Shown piece by piece: positions 17,534 through 25,504 of a stretch of DNA of 64,000 nucleotides. A model generated the notes under the pieces. It ran no database searches and was not told the DNA's origin. It saw nothing but the letters and a program-made list of their open reading frames with translations. Every line of letters starts with the position of its first letter. The stretch's first letter is position 1. Origin of the DNA: an uncultured Lachnospiraceae bacterium (GTDB lineage: Bacteria > Bacillota > Clostridia > Lachnospirales > Lachnospiraceae); the NCBI GenBank assembly GCA_910577015.1, contig CAJTKU010000002.1:310001-374000 (forward strand), in the 5' to 3' direction. A program made the position numbers and the translations under genes.

Positions 17534-18532
17534 ATGAAAAATATTTTCATTATCGCGGAAGCGGGTGTAAACCACAACGGAAATATTGACATTGCCAAAA
17601 AACTGGTGGATGAGGCTGCCCTGGCAGGGGCAGATGCCGTAAAATTCCAGACTTTCCGGGCAGAAAAGCTTGTATGCAAAAGCGTTTGTAAAGCGGCGTA
17701 CCAGATGGAAACGACGGATAAAGATGAGTCCCAGCTTGAAATGTTGAAAAAGTTAGAGCTGACGCCCGGGATGCATGAAGAATTGATGGAATATTGCAGG
17801 CAAAAGGGGATTTTGTTTTTATCCACGCCGTTTGATACGGACAGCCTGCATTATCTTGTGGCACAGGGGATGGACATCATTAAACTGTCTTCCGGGGAGA
17901 TAACCAATTTTCCTTTTTTGAGAGAAGTCGGCAAAATGAAAAAACAAGTCATTCTTTCATCGGGCATGAGTACCCTGGATGAGGTAGAAAGAGCCGTACA
18001 GGTGCTGAAAGAGAATGGCAGCCGCACGGTTACGGTCCTTCACTGTAATACGGAATATCCGACTCCCTTTGAGGATGTAAACTTAAGGGCAATGGCGGCA
18101 ATACGGGAGAAACTGGGGCTCGCGGTAGGGTACTCGGACCATACAAACGGAATAGAAGTTGCTGTTGCCGCCGCCGCGTTGGGGGCGGAAGTAATTGAAA
18201 AGCACTTTACTTTAGATAAGAATATGGAAGGCCCCGACCATAAGGCAAGCCTGGAACCGGATGAACTGAAGAGTATGGTCAGGTCGGTCAGGAATATAGA
18301 AAGGGCGCTGGGCAGCGGAAAGAAAGAACCTTCCAAATCGGAAAAAGCCAATATCGACATCGTGAGAAAAAGCATTGTCGCGAAATGTGACATTAAAGCA
18401 GGCGAACTCTTTTCGGAGGATAATCTTACAACCAAAAGACCGGGAAGCGGCATCTCCCCCATGCAGTGGGAGCAGGTAATCGGCAAGAAGGCAAAGAGAA
18501 AATTTAGTGAAGATGAGTTGATAGAATTATGA
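17534..18532 (+). CDS. legI: N-acylneuraminate / legionaminic acid synthase (NeuB family)
   Basis: A 332-residue NeuB family enzyme that condenses phosphoenolpyruvate with a 2-acetamido hexose to form a nonulosonic acid. Visible hallmarks: IAEAGVNHNGN (residues 7-17), ADAVKFQTF near 35, SSGEITNFPFL near 117, HCNTEYPTP near 171 and EKHFTLDK near 218. The C-terminal ~60 residues form an antifreeze/SAF-like domain (RKSIVAKCDIKAGELFS). With LegB, PtmE and a NeuC partner, legionaminic rather than neuraminic acid is likely. It overlaps the next gene by ATGA. Confidence 0.9.
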   Translation: MKNIFIIAEAGVNHNGNIDIAKKLVDEAALAGADAVKFQTFRAEKLVCKSVCKAAYQMETTDKDESQLEMLKKLELTPGMHEELMEYCRQKGILFLSTPFDTDSLHYLVAQGMDIIKLSSGEITNFPFLREVGKMKKQVILSSGMSTLDEVERAVQVLKENGSRTVTVLHCNTEYPTPFEDVNLRAMAAIREKLGLAVGYSDHTNGIEVAVAAAALGAEVIEKHFTLDKNMEGPDHKASLEPDELKSMVRSVRNIERALGSGKKEPSKSEKANIDIVRKSIVAKCDIKAGELFSEDNLTTKRPGSGISPMQWEQVIGKKAKRKFSEDELIEL

Positions 18533-19686
18533 AAAAAGTATGTATTGTAACAGGAACCCGGGCGGAATACGGACTGCTTAAGCCTGTAATCGACAAAGTA
18601 AATAAGTCAGATGAACTGGAATTGCAGCTGGTGGTTACCGGAATGCACCTTTCCCCGGAGTTCGGGCTGACCTACAAAGAAATTGAAGGGGACGGTTATC
18701 CCATTACAGATAAAGTGGAAATGCTTTTAAGCTCCGACACATCCGTAGGAGCCACGAAATCCATGGGTCTGGCGTTGATGGGATTTGCGGATTATTTTGA
18801 CAGGCAGAAACCGGATATTACCGTAATACTGGGAGACCGCTATGAAATGCTGGCGGCGGCGTCAGCCTCGATGCTGGCAAAGATTCCGATTGCACATATC
18901 CATGGCGGCGAACTGACGGAAGGTGCGGTGGATGATGCAATAAGGCATTCCATAACAAAGATGAGCCATCTGCATTTTGCGGCAACAGAGGAGTATAAAA
19001 ACCGCATTATCCGGTTGGGAGAACAGCCGAAGACGGTTTATAACGTTGGGGCATTGGGAGTGGAGAATGCAAAATCCGCAAAGTTATTGGAAAGGGAAGA
19101 ACTGGAAGGACTGCTTGATTTTTCATTTCATGAGCCGGTCATCATGGTTACGTATCATCCCGTAACCCTGGAAAAACAGACTCCCAAGGAGCAGTTTCAG
19201 GATATTCTGGATGTACTTGACAAACATAGGGAGATTTCCGTGATTTTTACAAAGGCAAACGCGGATGCAGGCGGCCGTGCCATCAATCAAATGATAGACG
19301 GTTATGTGGAGAAAAACAAGGACAGGTGCAGGGGCTATGTTTCCCTGGGACAGGTAAAATATTTGAGCGCATTGCAGTTTTGCGGGGCAGTGGTCGGCAA
19401 TTCTTCCAGCGGCATTATTGAGGTTCCTTCCTTCCATATTCCGACCGTCAATATAGGGGACAGGCAAAAAGGAAGGGTGCGCGCCGGGTCCGTGATAGAC
19501 TGCGGCAATGATGCCGGGCAGATAGAGGCCGCCCTGCTAAAGGGATTGTCCCCGGAATTTAAAAATAAAATTGCAGGCTCGGAAAATCCCTATGAAGGGA
19601 AAGAAACCTCAGCTGAAATAGTGGAGATAATCACCGGGGCGTTGAGGGAAGGCATTGATATGAAAAAGGGATTTTATGACAGATAG
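18529..19686 (+). CDS. legG: Hydrolysing UDP/GDP-sugar 2-epimerase (NeuC/LegG family)
   Basis: A 385-residue GT-B-fold epimerase. VTGTRAEYGLLKPVI at the N-terminus, VILGDRYEML near residue 102, HIHGGELTEGAVDD near 124 and GNSSSGIIEVPSF near 289 match hydrolysing NeuC-type enzymes, which release the nucleotide and invert C2 to give the substrate of the NeuB synthase. ATGA overlap with legI means coupled translation. In a LegB/PtmE cluster the substrate is probably GDP-linked 2,4-diacetamido-trideoxyglucose. Confidence 0.9.
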   Translation: MKKVCIVTGTRAEYGLLKPVIDKVNKSDELELQLVVTGMHLSPEFGLTYKEIEGDGYPITDKVEMLLSSDTSVGATKSMGLALMGFADYFDRQKPDITVILGDRYEMLAAASASMLAKIPIAHIHGGELTEGAVDDAIRHSITKMSHLHFAATEEYKNRIIRLGEQPKTVYNVGALGVENAKSAKLLEREELEGLLDFSFHEPVIMVTYHPVTLEKQTPKEQFQDILDVLDKHREISVIFTKANADAGGRAINQMIDGYVEKNKDRCRGYVSLGQVKYLSALQFCGAVVGNSSSGIIEVPSFHIPTVNIGDRQKGRVRAGSVIDCGNDAGQIEAALLKGLSPEFKNKIAGSENPYEGKETSAEIVEIITGALREGIDMKKGFYDR

Positions 19687-19697
19687 GAGAAGAAGGT

Positions 19698-20693
19698 ATG
19701 ACAGTCTTGGTAATTGGCCTTGGTTCAATGGGAAGAAGGCGCATAAGGCTATTGCAGAAATATGATTCCGGGATGAACGTGATAGGAGTTGACAAACAGG
19801 AAGAGCGCTGTGAAAAAGCGCAGAGTGAATACGGAATCAGGACCTTTACAGACATTGAAGAGGCATATACCCGCGAGGGGAAAATAGACTGCGCGTTTAT
19901 TTCCACATCGCCGCTGTCCCATGCGGCATTGATTCATCTGTGTCTTGAAAAAGGGATGCATGTATTTACAGAATTAAATCTTGTGGATATAATGTATGAT
20001 GAGAATATGAGGCTGGCTGAGGAAAAGGAGCGGGTCCTGTTTTTGTCCTCTACTTTTTTGTATCGGAAAGAAATGATATATATGCATGAGGAAGTCAGGA
20101 AATGTAAAAGTAAAATAAACTATATATACCATGCAGGACAATATTTACCGGACTGGCATCCGTGGGAAAATTACAAGAACTTTTTTGTGGGTGATAAAGA
20201 GACTAACGGGTGCAGGGAGTTTATGGCGATAGAGTTTCCGTGGCTGACGGATGTTTTCGGCAGGGTGGAGTCGATGAAAGTCGTGGGCGGCAATATCAGC
20301 AGTCTCGAGGTGGATTATCCTGATAACTATATTATCCTTTTGGAACATGAAGGCGGCAGCAAAGGAGCCATTGCCATAGACATTGTGTCAAGAAAGGCTT
20401 CCAGGAATCTGGAAGTGTTCGGGGAAGATATCTATCTTACATGGAACGGGACGCCCGACGGATTATACAGATATGACTATGAACAGAAAAAGGACGTCCC
20501 GGTCAGGCTGTACGATACCGTGGACCAACGCAGTGATTATTCCGCAACAATCATAGAAGACGCTTATTACAGTGAAATCTGTAACTTCTTTCAGGTTATC
20601 AGAAAAGAGGACAAGCCGAAGTATTCTTTTGCACAGGACAGGGAAATATTAAAATTAATTGATAAAGTGGAAACAGATGGAGGAAAGTTATGA
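19698..20693 (+). CDS. Gfo/Idh/MocA-like oxidoreductase, PtmF-like (1)
   Basis: A 331-residue protein with an N-terminal NAD(P)-binding fold (VIGLGSMGRRRIRLLQK) and a C-terminal dimerisation/substrate domain containing YHAGQYLPDWHPW near residue 145. Position and type correspond to PtmF in Campylobacter legionaminic clusters, whose reaction is unknown. The family's catalytic EKP lysine motif reads TELNL here (near residue 94), so ordinary dehydrogenase chemistry is doubtful. A paralogue with the same DWHPWE signature lies at 22774. It overlaps the aminotransferase gene by ATGA. Confidence 0.82.
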   Translation: MTVLVIGLGSMGRRRIRLLQKYDSGMNVIGVDKQEERCEKAQSEYGIRTFTDIEEAYTREGKIDCAFISTSPLSHAALIHLCLEKGMHVFTELNLVDIMYDENMRLAEEKERVLFLSSTFLYRKEMIYMHEEVRKCKSKINYIYHAGQYLPDWHPWENYKNFFVGDKETNGCREFMAIEFPWLTDVFGRVESMKVVGGNISSLEVDYPDNYIILLEHEGGSKGAIAIDIVSRKASRNLEVFGEDIYLTWNGTPDGLYRYDYEQKKDVPVRLYDTVDQRSDYSATIIEDAYYSEICNFFQVIRKEDKPKYSFAQDREILKLIDKVETDGGKL

Positions 20694-21991
20694 GTAAGAA
20701 TGAAGAGTATGGAAAAAAAGCGCATTTGTATATTCCGGCAGGAGCGCATACGTATAGCAGGACGGATGAAGTGTTTCCGGGAAATGCCCCCAGGGTAATG
20801 GAGAGAAGCAAAGGGGTTTATACATGGGATGTGGACGGGAACAAATATATTGACTATGCCATGGCATGTCGTTCCGTCACCATCGGATATGATTATGACA
20901 GGATTTCCAATGCCGCCATAGCGCAGATACATAACGGCAATACTGCGTCCAAGGCATCAAAGATTGAAGTGGAGGCGGCAGAAACATTGTGTGGTTTAAT
21001 CCCGTGGGTAGACATGGTAAAGTTTGCCAAAAACGGTTCTACGGTAACGTCTGCAGCGACAAAGCTGGCAAGGGCGTATACAGGGAGAAAGTACATTGCA
21101 AGGTGCAGGGAACACTCTTTCTTTTCCTATGACGACTGGTTCATCGGCGACACGGTCATGAATGCAGGGATTCCGGAGGAAATACAATCCCTGACTTTGC
21201 AGTTTAGTTTTAACGACATAGAATCAGTAAAAAATTTATTTGAGCAGTATAAGGGTGAAATAGCGGCGCTCATTATGGAGCCCTGCGACTCGGAGGAACC
21301 TGAAGGTAATTTCCTTCAAGAGGTAAGAAAGCTGTGTACGGAATATGGGGTAGTGTATATTCTGGACGAAATGATAACCGGGTTCAGATGGGATTTGCAG
21401 GGAGCGTGCAAATATTACGGTGTGGAACCGGATTTGGTGACATACGGAAAAGGCATGGCCAACGGATTTTCCGTGGCGGCCCTGGGCGGTAAAAAGGAGA
21501 TTATGGATATGGGGGGACTGACCCCCGGAAAAGAGAGGGTTTTCCTGATTTCCACTACGCATGGGGCGGAAATGAGCGGGCTGGGCGCCTTTGTGGAAAC
21601 AATGAAGGTGTATCAGGAATTGCAGGTGACAGAGCATATCTGGGATATGGGCAAAAAGCTGGTTAAGGGATTGCAGGATATTGCCGGGGAAGCTTCCCTG
21701 CAGGATTATTTTTATATCCAGGGAGCGGAGTGTTCTCCTAATTTTGTGGTCTGCGGAAAAGACGGACAGCCTTCTTTTGAATACAGGACTGTTTTCTGTC
21801 AGGAAATGATTAAATCAGGTATTCTAATGCCGTATATAGCCGTTGCGTATGAGCACACGGAAAAGGAAATAGAAATTACGCTGGATGCCGCGAGAAAAGC
21901 GATGAAGGCGTATGGAGACGCATTGAACGGAGATGTGAGCCGGTTTATTGAGGGCAATGTCATCAAGCCGGTGTTCAGAAAGTACAATTAA
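20690..21991 (+). CDS. Class III PLP aminotransferase (GSA-aminotransferase-like)
   Basis: A 433-residue class III aminotransferase resembling glutamate-1-semialdehyde aminomutase. The PLP-binding region is intact: LDEMITGFR (Asp to the pyridine N, near residue 225) and VTYGKGMANGF with the Schiff-base Lys near 255. GGAGGAAAG precedes the ATG. It stands between PtmF-like and CMP-synthetase genes, where a 4-aminotransferase is required but the usual LegC (DegT family) is missing, so it may replace LegC or add another amino group. It is unlikely to be haem-pathway HemL, since no haem genes are near. Confidence 0.83.
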   Translation: MSKNEEYGKKAHLYIPAGAHTYSRTDEVFPGNAPRVMERSKGVYTWDVDGNKYIDYAMACRSVTIGYDYDRISNAAIAQIHNGNTASKASKIEVEAAETLCGLIPWVDMVKFAKNGSTVTSAATKLARAYTGRKYIARCREHSFFSYDDWFIGDTVMNAGIPEEIQSLTLQFSFNDIESVKNLFEQYKGEIAALIMEPCDSEEPEGNFLQEVRKLCTEYGVVYILDEMITGFRWDLQGACKYYGVEPDLVTYGKGMANGFSVAALGGKKEIMDMGGLTPGKERVFLISTTHGAEMSGLGAFVETMKVYQELQVTEHIWDMGKKLVKGLQDIAGEASLQDYFYIQGAECSPNFVVCGKDGQPSFEYRTVFCQEMIKSGILMPYIAVAYEHTEKEIEITLDAARKAMKAYGDALNGDVSRFIEGNVIKPVFRKYN

Positions 21992-22048
21992 TTCGGGATA
22001 AGGAGTGTTTCCGTACAAAAAGCCGTGCGGGAAAGGCGTGGAAAAGGT

Positions 22049-22777
22049 ATGTATAAAGGCAGCAAAATTTTGGCGATTGTTACGGCAAGGGGAGGCTCTA
22101 AGGGCCTGCCGGGAAAAAATATTAAAATGCTCAACGGAAAGCCCCTGATTATGTGGACGCTTTCCAGGATTTTAGACAGCAGGCTGGTAGATAAGGTATT
22201 TGTGTCAACCGACAGCAGGGAGATAGCCGACGTATGCGAGCAGGGCGGAGTGAAGGTGCCCGGTCTTCGGCCGGCATATCTGGCGACGGACGGCGCATCG
22301 TCCATGGATGTGCTGGAGTACACGATACAGGAGCTGGAAAAAGCCGGAGAGGAATACGACTATATGTTACTTCTGGAGCCGACTTCCCCTCTCAGGAAAA
22401 AGGATGATATCGACAACATGATTAGGCTTGCAGGGGACAATCCGGCGAGGGACGGCGTGATTTCCGTAGGGAAGGTGCATCTGGAGCATCCTTCCATAAT
22501 CAAAAAGATTTCATCCGAAGGGTGTATTGTACCTTATGCACCGGCACAGCCCTCCGTCTACCAGAGGCAGCAGCATGACGAAGCCCTGTTTCCGTATGGG
22601 GTCGGTTATCTGATTAAAATATCTGTTTTAAAAGAAAAGCATACAATTTATACGGATAATGTGATACCCTACTATATTGAAAGATGGCAGAATTATGAGA
22701 TAGACGATATTTATGATTTTAAATGTATAGAGGCCATCATGCAGATGGAGAAGGAAATGGAGGAAGACGAAGCATGA
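22049..22777 (+). CDS. legF: CMP-N-acylneuraminate/legionaminate synthetase (LegF/PtmB-like)
   Basis: A cytidylyltransferase of about 242 residues with the canonical loop VTARGGSKGLPGKN, LLLEPTSPLR near residue 107 and a C-terminal acidic YEIDDIYDF. It activates the nonulosonic acid with CTP. ATG 22049 puts the loop at the usual distance from the N-terminus; GTG 22025 is an alternative start. It overlaps the next gene by ATGA. Compared with the homologue at 3049, this one has the standard ARGGSK sequence, consistent with a normal legionaminic or sialic acid substrate. Confidence 0.87.
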   Translation: MYKGSKILAIVTARGGSKGLPGKNIKMLNGKPLIMWTLSRILDSRLVDKVFVSTDSREIADVCEQGGVKVPGLRPAYLATDGASSMDVLEYTIQELEKAGEEYDYMLLLEPTSPLRKKDDIDNMIRLAGDNPARDGVISVGKVHLEHPSIIKKISSEGCIVPYAPAQPSVYQRQQHDEALFPYGVGYLIKISVLKEKHTIYTDNVIPYYIERWQNYEIDDIYDFKCIEAIMQMEKEMEEDEA

Positions 22778-23778
22778 AAAAGTATCTGGTAATCGGGCTG
22801 GGAAGCATGGGAAAAAGGCGAATCAGGTGCCTTATGGCGCTGGGAGTCGACAGCAGGAATATTCTTGGGGTGGACATTAAAGAAGAACGGCGCGATGAGG
22901 CGGAGTCAAAATACGGGATTAAGGCTTTCCGGGAAACAAAGGAAATTGATTTTGACGATATTTGTGCGGTGATAGTTTCCCTGCCGCCGGACAAGCATTT
23001 TGACGGCGTAAGCGCTGCCATAGAAAACAACAAGCCGGTTTTTGTCGAGGCAAGCGTGGTTCTGGATGATGTTAGGAAAATAAAAGATTACAATAATGAC
23101 AAAGTCTTTATTGCACCCTCGTGCACTTTCATTTTTCATCCCCTTATCAAGGAAATCAAAAAAATCATAACCTCCGGAAAATATGGAAAGGTCTGCAATT
23201 TTTCTTATCACAGCGGACAGTATCTGCCGGACTGGCATCCATGGGAAGATGTGAACGAATTTTATGTGAGCAACCGCGCTACGGGTGGGGCAAGGGAAAT
23301 TGTGCCGTACGAGCTGACCTGGATAGTGGATATTCTGGGTTATCCGAGGGAAGCGAAAGGATATTTCAGGAAAACCACTGATTTGGGATGCGACATTGAG
23401 GACAGTTATGTGTGTTCACTTGATTACGGCGATATGATTGGCAGCCTTCTTGTCGATGTGGTAGGAAGAAATGCCCTGCGGAATCTGGTAATTAATTTTG
23501 AAAATGCACAGCTGCAATGGAGATGCGACAGAAACCGGATGGAAGTATATGATGTGCAGACGGATGACTGGACGCGTATAGAAATGGAAAACGTCATACA
23601 TGAAGAAGGCTACAGCCCCAATATCAATGAAAACATGTATATAGATGAAATAGCAGCTTTTCTTAAAGGGATAGAAAACAGGGAGGAGTATCCTAATACC
23701 ATAGAGAAGGATATCCGTATTCTGGAAATTTTGGAACAAGTTGAGGAATCCGACGGAGGATACGACAGAAAATGCTAA
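22774..23778 (+). CDS. Gfo/Idh/MocA-like oxidoreductase, PtmF-like (2)
   Basis: A 334-residue paralogue of the protein at 19698, with LVIGLGSMGKRRIRC at the N-terminus and YHSGQYLPDWHPWED near residue 147. The catalytic EKP motif is again absent (VEASVVL near residue 91). ATG 22774 overlaps the upstream stop (ATGA). Two PtmF-like proteins flanking a class III aminotransferase and a CMP-synthetase suggest a linked, perhaps heteromeric or sequential, modification of the nonulosonic acid. The reaction is unknown. The last codons overlap the start of the next gene. Confidence 0.82.
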   Translation: MKKYLVIGLGSMGKRRIRCLMALGVDSRNILGVDIKEERRDEAESKYGIKAFRETKEIDFDDICAVIVSLPPDKHFDGVSAAIENNKPVFVEASVVLDDVRKIKDYNNDKVFIAPSCTFIFHPLIKEIKKIITSGKYGKVCNFSYHSGQYLPDWHPWEDVNEFYVSNRATGGAREIVPYELTWIVDILGYPREAKGYFRKTTDLGCDIEDSYVCSLDYGDMIGSLLVDVVGRNALRNLVINFENAQLQWRCDRNRMEVYDVQTDDWTRIEMENVIHEEGYSPNINENMYIDEIAAFLKGIENREEYPNTIEKDIRILEILEQVEESDGGYDRKC

Positions 23779-25496
23779 AAAAAAATGCGCCTTTACGGAT
23801 TGCGGCGGCAGTTCTTTTTGTGCTTGCAATGACGATTGCCGCAAGGCTTTTTTCGAGATTTGCATTTCAGATAAACGATGACTTTTACATAAGCAGGCTT
23901 GCGGCCGGGATTGAAACAGGGATTCCCGAGGATAAACTGTATTTTTGCGGCGCCGTTTTTTCAAAGGCACTCTGGCTTTTATATTCCATAAGCGCCTCTG
24001 TTCCCTGGTATTCGCTTATCCTGGAGGGAAGCCTGTTTTTTGTAAGTGTATTTGTACTGTGCAAATTTTTAAAGAAAGCAGAAAAAAAATGGGAAATTGC
24101 CACGGTTTTTTTCTGTTTCGGCATATACTGGCTGTTTTTTGTCATGCCGCAAATGATAAGCCTCAGTTTCTTTGTGGTGCCGGCCGCGATGTGCTGCGCC
24201 GCCATCCTGCATTATTATTGTGAAAGCGGTAAAATAGGAACTTACATTGTAAGCTTCCTGCTTCTTTTTGCTGCCGTTGAAATCAGGCGGGAGGCGGCAG
24301 TGATGGCAATTCCGTTTGCAGGCATGGCATTTCTGGGAAAGGTTCTGCCTGTGATTCGCGAAAAAAAGGTTGTAATAGCAAACTTTTGTTTTGCCATGGC
24401 GTGCGGGCTGGTTTTTGTGGTACATATATTTTTATGGAATATGGCATACGGAAGCCCGGAATGGAAAGAATATGCGGCTTATACGAAGGCAAGGAGCGCA
24501 TTGTTTGATTACTGCATTTTGCCGGATTACAGTGAAGAAACCAAAGAGATTTATGAATCCGCTGGCATATCGGAAAGTGAGTTGAAGATACTGACGGAGG
24601 ATAATCATCTGACATTCAATACGGAATTTGATGCAGACACCATACAGATGCTGAGAAGCGCTTTTGGGGATACTCTGAATGCAGAGAAACCTTCCTTGCC
24701 GGAGTGCTTTTTGACGGCAGCCGGACGAAAGGTGAAGGAGATTCCGACATTGAGCGGCCTGATTGTGCTTGTTTACGGATGGCTGCTTTACGGGGCGGTC
24801 AGAAACAGGGGACAAAGAAAACGCCGGCTGGCGGAACTGGCGTCGGCATATGCGGTGAGCCTTTTGGCATGGATGGTTTGTGTATACCGGGGAAGGATAC
24901 TCGAGCGGGTTTCGGTATCCCTGTATTATTTTGAACTGAGTCTTCTGCTTGGCCTGGTTCTGGCGTATGCCGGGCAGGAAAGGGAGGAAAAAGAAGAGAA
25001 GCGTAAACGCCTGGTATTTTGTCTGGGCAGCGTATGTATCGCGTTGCTTTTCGGACTCGGTTACCTGAAGTGGAAAAGGGATTGCAATTCCGGAATGCTT
25101 GACTGGGCATCGGCAGATTATCGGGAATTGGCAGGGTACATGGGGGAACATGAAGATAATTTTTATTATCTTGATATATCCATGGTTTCTACCCTTACGA
25201 AAGAGGTTTTTGAAGAACAGGATGTGAACGTCAATCAGGCGTTGATGGGCGGCTGGCTGCCAAGGACGCCGTATTACCATGAAAAATATGAACAGTACGG
25301 TTTAGGCGGGGTAAAAGAAGACTTGTTAAAACCGAATGTCTTTCTGGTGTTTCAGGGAGAAGATTCCGAGGTTAAGGAAAGACTGCTGGCATACCTTTAT
25401 GAACAGGATATGCGCATGGTATTTGAAACGAAGGACATAGTAAAAACAGAAGTCGGAACTGTATTTGAGATAGTGGGGATTGCAGACGGAGGATAA
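23772..25496 (+). CDS. Polytopic membrane protein, GT-C-like, tandem copy 1
   Basis: 574 residues with about ten hydrophobic segments and a soluble C-terminal region; I do not recognise a named family. After the first hydrophobic segment an acidic motif, INDDFYISRLAAGIE (near residues 36-50), resembles the first-loop Asp pair of GT-C lipid-linked glycosyltransferases. A Lys/Glu-rich loop (REEKEEKRKR) is near residue 408. The start overlaps the upstream gene, and an almost identical copy follows. A glycosyltransferase role using lipid-phosphate sugars is an inference from topology and context. Confidence 0.75.
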   Translation: MLKKNAPLRIAAAVLFVLAMTIAARLFSRFAFQINDDFYISRLAAGIETGIPEDKLYFCGAVFSKALWLLYSISASVPWYSLILEGSLFFVSVFVLCKFLKKAEKKWEIATVFFCFGIYWLFFVMPQMISLSFFVVPAAMCCAAILHYYCESGKIGTYIVSFLLLFAAVEIRREAAVMAIPFAGMAFLGKVLPVIREKKVVIANFCFAMACGLVFVVHIFLWNMAYGSPEWKEYAAYTKARSALFDYCILPDYSEETKEIYESAGISESELKILTEDNHLTFNTEFDADTIQMLRSAFGDTLNAEKPSLPECFLTAAGRKVKEIPTLSGLIVLVYGWLLYGAVRNRGQRKRRLAELASAYAVSLLAWMVCVYRGRILERVSVSLYYFELSLLLGLVLAYAGQEREEKEEKRKRLVFCLGSVCIALLFGLGYLKWKRDCNSGMLDWASADYRELAGYMGEHEDNFYYLDISMVSTLTKEVFEEQDVNVNQALMGGWLPRTPYYHEKYEQYGLGGVKEDLLKPNVFLVFQGEDSEVKERLLAYLYEQDMRMVFETKDIVKTEVGTVFEIVGIADGG

Positions 25497-25504
25497 TGCG
25501 GGAA

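Noticed and set aside
19123..19467. Other short antisense and shifted frames throughout the window
   Set aside because: They overlap strongly supported genes, lack ribosome sites and show no domain features.
20690..21991. Haem-pathway glutamate-1-semialdehyde aminomutase (HemL)
   Set aside because: The fold family matches, but the gene is inside a nonulosonic acid operon with no haem genes nearby, so a sugar aminotransferase role is more likely.
24432..25280. Long minus-strand ORF (282 codons), with a counterpart at 26216-27013
   Set aside because: Both are antisense to the duplicated membrane-protein genes; they resemble each other only because the sense genes are duplicates. No ribosome site or recognisable domain.
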